Positions 13,516 through 15,595 of a DNA stretch of 15,595 nt are shown in pieces (position 1 is the stretch's first letter; the number at the start of each line of letters is the position of its first letter). The translations under genes and the position numbers were made by a program. Under the pieces are notes generated by a model. It saw nothing but the letters and a program-made list of their open reading frames with translations. It searched no databases and was not told the origin of the DNA. The stretch is from DASPOF01 sp035626155. Lineage in GTDB: Bacteria; Desulfobacterota; Binatia; Binatales; Binataceae. The stretch lies in assembly GCA_035626155.1 (NCBI GenBank), contig DASPOF010000114.1, positions 1 to 15,595 of the forward strand, given 5' to 3'.

Positions 13516-13521
13516 AGGACG

Positions 13522-14076
13522 ATGGCTCACAGGAATCCCGCCGACCGCAACAAGGCAGTCGAATGGGCGCGAAGCCTGATCGCCAACCCCGCTGACTGGC
13601 TGATTCTCGATACCGAAACGACCGGCTTGGGGCTGGCCGATGAGGTCATTCAGATCGGCATCCTCGATCCCGGCGGAAACCCCGTGCTCGACTCACTGCT
13701 CCGCCCGCTCAATCACAAGAGCATTCCCGCCCAGGCAACCGCCGTCCACGGCATCACGATCGAGATGCTCGCGGGCGCGCCGACTTTTCCCCAGATCGCC
13801 GCGGCTTTAGCCCAGGCCGTGGGCGGCAAGCGCGTCATCGCCTACAACGCCCAATACGACCGCCGAATGTTCCAGCAGACCGCGGTGCTGAGCGGCGGGC
13901 GCCTCCCGCGATGGAACTGGGAATGCGCAATGATCCAGTACGCGTGTTTCGTCGGCGAGTGGGACCCGCGGAAGAACGACTACCGCTACAAGCCCCTGCC
14001 GTCGGGCGATCACACCGCGCTCGGCGATTGCCGCGCGACGCTCAATCTGATCCGGAAAATGGCCGCGGCCGTCTGA
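13522..14076 (+). CDS. DnaQ-like 3'-5' exonuclease (DEDDh)
   Basis: A stand-alone exonuclease of the DnaQ/RNase T superfamily, 184 residues. Exo I motif LILDTETTGLG carries Asp30 and Glu32; AVHGITIEMLAGAPTF follows; Exo II is VIAYNAQYDRRMF with Asp113; Exo III is GDHTALGDCRATL with His164 and Asp169, so the full DEDDh set is present and the enzyme should be active. Substrate could be DNA ends or RNA; without a polymerase or UvrC-like domain nothing more can be said. The frame opens at 13429, but those extra 31 codons translate the hairpin repeats and are not protein-like; ATG 13522 gives the normal family start. The ribosome site is poor (AGGA only 2 nt away). Confidence 0.87.
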   Translation: MAHRNPADRNKAVEWARSLIANPADWLILDTETTGLGLADEVIQIGILDPGGNPVLDSLLRPLNHKSIPAQATAVHGITIEMLAGAPTFPQIAAALAQAVGGKRVIAYNAQYDRRMFQQTAVLSGGRLPRWNWECAMIQYACFVGEWDPRKNDYRYKPLPSGDHTALGDCRATLNLIRKMAAAV

Positions 14077-14183
14077 CCGCCGCCCCATCGATAAGTGCTC
14101 CTGCGCCGCCCGGCGCTGCCGACTTCGCGTCTCCCATAAACGGCGCGGCGATGATACCGTTCCCGGCCGGATGACCTCGCGCG

Positions 14184-14203
14184 CCGCCGCCCGCGGGCGG
14201 CGG
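14184..14203. repeat. 20-bp perfect GC palindrome between genes
   Basis: CCGCCGCCCGCGGGCGGCGG is fully self-complementary. As RNA it folds to an 8-bp stem with a CGCG loop. It sits in the 164-base gap between the exonuclease stop and the oxidoreductase ATG. It could be a weak terminator without a U tract, an attenuator or an operator. Nothing else is seen in this gap beyond the AAGGAG ribosome site near 14227. Confidence 0.55.
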
Positions 14204-14240
14204 GCGCATTCTGCCAACCTCTCAGCAAGGAGCGACCTGC

Positions 14241-15224
14241 ATGCAAGCGATCAAGTTCAACGCCGGCCTTCCCAATGGCGATTTCAACGCGATGGTGGCG
14301 CTTGCCAAACGCGCGGAGGAACTCGGCTTCTACTCGGTCTCGATCGACGACCATTTCTTCATGCGCGGCCTGATGGCGGACCCGCGCCAACCGCATCTCG
14401 AATGCTTCACCACGCTTGCGGCGATCGCCGCGGCGACCAAAAGCGTCAGGCTGGTGCCGCTGGTGACGGCGATGTCGTATCGCAACCCCGCGCTGCTCGC
14501 GAAGATGATGGCGACGATCGACCACATCAGCGGCGGACGCCTGATCGCGGGGCTCGGTGCGGGATGGTTCCAGGAGGAGTACATCGCATACAACTATCAC
14601 TACCCATCCAACGCCGAGCGCATCGAGCAGCTCGCCGACGGCATCAAGGTGCTCAAGGCGATGTGGACCGAGGACGAGCCGAGCTACCACGGCCGTTTTT
14701 TCTCGATCGAGAAGGCCTACTGCGATCCCAAGCCGGTTCAGAAACCGTACCCGCCGATTCTGATCGGCGGCGGCGGGAAGAAGATCCTTCAAATCGCGGC
14801 CCAGGAGGCGGACATCCTCAACCTCAATCCTCCCGTAATGCGGGGAATGGTCGAGGTTGCGGAGGCGCTCAAGTTCGGCAAGGACGAGGTAAAGCGGCGG
14901 GTCGCGATGCTGCGCGGGTTCGCCAAAGCAGCGGGCCGCAGCGAAAATGCGGTCGAGCTGTCCGGCGGCGGCATGGTCATCGCGGCGAACGACAAGTCCA
15001 CCGCCGAGGCGATGATCCGGGCCACTGCGCAGGCGGCCGGCGTCGCGGACGTCGAGCTGGCCCGGCAGTCGCCGATGGTGCTGGCCGGGACTTTCGCCGA
15101 CGTGAAGCGCGAGCTGGCCTGGCGAATCGAGAACTTCGGGATGAGCTACTTCTTCCTGAACTTCATGAGCATCGACGCGATGGAGACCTTCGCAAAAGAA
15201 GTGAAGCCGGCATTCTCGAAATGA
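14241..15224 (+). CDS. LLM-class flavin (probably F420)-dependent oxidoreductase
   Basis: A 327-residue bacterial-luciferase-like TIM barrel. Visible conserved parts: AKRAEELGFYSVSIDDHFF (23-40), a strand-helix LECFTTLAAIAAATKSVRLVPLVTAMSYRNPALLAKMMATIDHISGGRLIAGLGAGWFQEEY (53-113), MWTEDEPSYHGRFFSI near 141-155, and PPILIGGGGKKILQIAAQEADILNL at 171-195, the phosphate-binding and cofactor region. This pattern fits the F420-type class annotated as TIGR03621/Rv-like oxidoreductases in actinobacteria and related soil bacteria; cofactor choice (F420 or FMN) is inferred only. AAGGAG 8 nt before the ATG supports the start. The substrate is unknown; no partner gene is adjacent. Confidence 0.88.
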   Translation: MQAIKFNAGLPNGDFNAMVALAKRAEELGFYSVSIDDHFFMRGLMADPRQPHLECFTTLAAIAAATKSVRLVPLVTAMSYRNPALLAKMMATIDHISGGRLIAGLGAGWFQEEYIAYNYHYPSNAERIEQLADGIKVLKAMWTEDEPSYHGRFFSIEKAYCDPKPVQKPYPPILIGGGGKKILQIAAQEADILNLNPPVMRGMVEVAEALKFGKDEVKRRVAMLRGFAKAAGRSENAVELSGGGMVIAANDKSTAEAMIRATAQAAGVADVELARQSPMVLAGTFADVKRELAWRIENFGMSYFFLNFMSIDAMETFAKEVKPAFSK

Positions 15225-15243
15225 ACGCGGCCGATGCGCGCGG

Positions 15244-15595
15244 CTACTCGGCGAGCATCGGGTTCGGCTTCGCGAAGCCGAGCGCAGTCAGCGTCTGGTC
15301 GATCGCGCTCACATCCTCTGAAGGTTGATTCGCCCGCTCGGTGAGATTCTCCGTGCGAGCGCGGACCTCGCGCAGCGCCCTGAAAACGCGCGAGGACAGC
15401 GCCACCATCCACGCGAAGCATGCCCACGGCACGAGCACGCCTGCGATCAGCGTCAGCACGATCATCATGCGCGCCTGCGATTTTGCAGCCGAGGCGGCCT
15501 CCGCCAGCACCGCATCGTCCGCGCTAATCAGTTCGCTCACGAGTCCCTGGAGGTCGCGCAGGCGCGGCTCGAAACTGTCGTCGCCCGGCGACGCC
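15244..15595 (-). CDS. C-terminal part of a one-TM membrane protein, cut by the window edge
   Basis: The frame is open to the right end, so 116 C-terminal residues are visible and the start lies beyond. A helical stretch (LRDLQGLVSELISADDAVLAEAASAAKSQARM) leads into one strong membrane helix (about residues 43-68, MMIVLTLIAGVLVPWACFAWMV). A short juxtamembrane coil follows (ALREVRARTENLTERAN), with a tail ending PNPMLAE. This resembles the sensory helical bundle and last membrane helix of chemoreceptor-like proteins, but no HAMP or signalling domain follows, and the protein stops about 47 residues after the membrane. Function unknown. Confidence 0.65.
   Translation of the reverse strand, partial: ASPGDDSFEPRLRDLQGLVSELISADDAVLAEAASAAKSQARMMIVLTLIAGVLVPWACFAWMVALSSRVFRALREVRARTENLTERANQPSEDVSAIDQTLTALGFAKPNPMLAE

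Noticed and set aside
13429..13521. 31-codon N-terminal extension of the exonuclease
   Set aside because: It translates the hairpin repeats and has no similarity to exonuclease N-termini.

Overview
The window is GC-rich bacterial DNA with tightly packed genes, short intergenic gaps and many 1-4 nt gene overlaps. The gene set (endonuclease IV, a bacterial-type TrpRS, an archaeal/eukaryotic-type ProRS with a C-terminal zinc domain, an F420-type luciferase-like oxidoreductase, hot-dog lipid enzymes) suggests an uncultivated soil or sediment bacterium of the deltaproteobacteria-like / Candidatus Binatota-like kind. That placement is inference; no rRNA or other phylogenetic marker is present.

Layout. 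1-1367 (+): 3' end of endonuclease IV overlapping trpS. 1380-2843 (-): proS, converging on trpS. 2844-4237: a visibly lower-GC stretch with two small minus-strand genes of unknown function in the same reading frame, then about 330 bases without a gene but with several small inverted repeats. 4238-4948 (+): a secreted SIMPL-domain protein. 4988-9862 (+): a close-packed run of 2-Cys peroxiredoxin, VIT1/CCC1-type metal transporter, a small unknown protein, two Dpp/Opp-type ABC permeases and their substrate-binding lipoprotein; the ATPase genes are absent. 9916-10637 (+): a Phd/YefM-VapC toxin-antitoxin pair with a promoter/operator-like sequence at its start codon. 10673-12557 (-): three genes overlapping by ATGA, two single hot-dog (MaoC-like) proteins and a polytopic AglD/LPG-synthase-TM-like membrane protein. 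12631-13317 (+): AlkA-like DNA glycosylase, divergent from that operon. 13326-13515: an extended -10 promoter followed by three successive inverted repeats, forming a structured leader ahead of a DEDDh exonuclease (13522-14076). 14241-15224 (+): LLM-class flavin/F420-dependent oxidoreductase. 15244-15595 (-): C-terminal part of a one-TM membrane protein cut by the window edge.

Most of this is ordinary chromosome: translation, DNA repair, redox and transport. The least explained parts are the low-GC pair at 3019-3906, the hot-dog/hot-dog/membrane-protein operon at 10673-12557, and the palindrome-rich leader at 13326-13515. I see no CRISPR array, complete insertion sequence, integrase, tRNA or rRNA. 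No part of the window is convincingly a new defence or biosynthetic system; the candidates are ranked in the findings.
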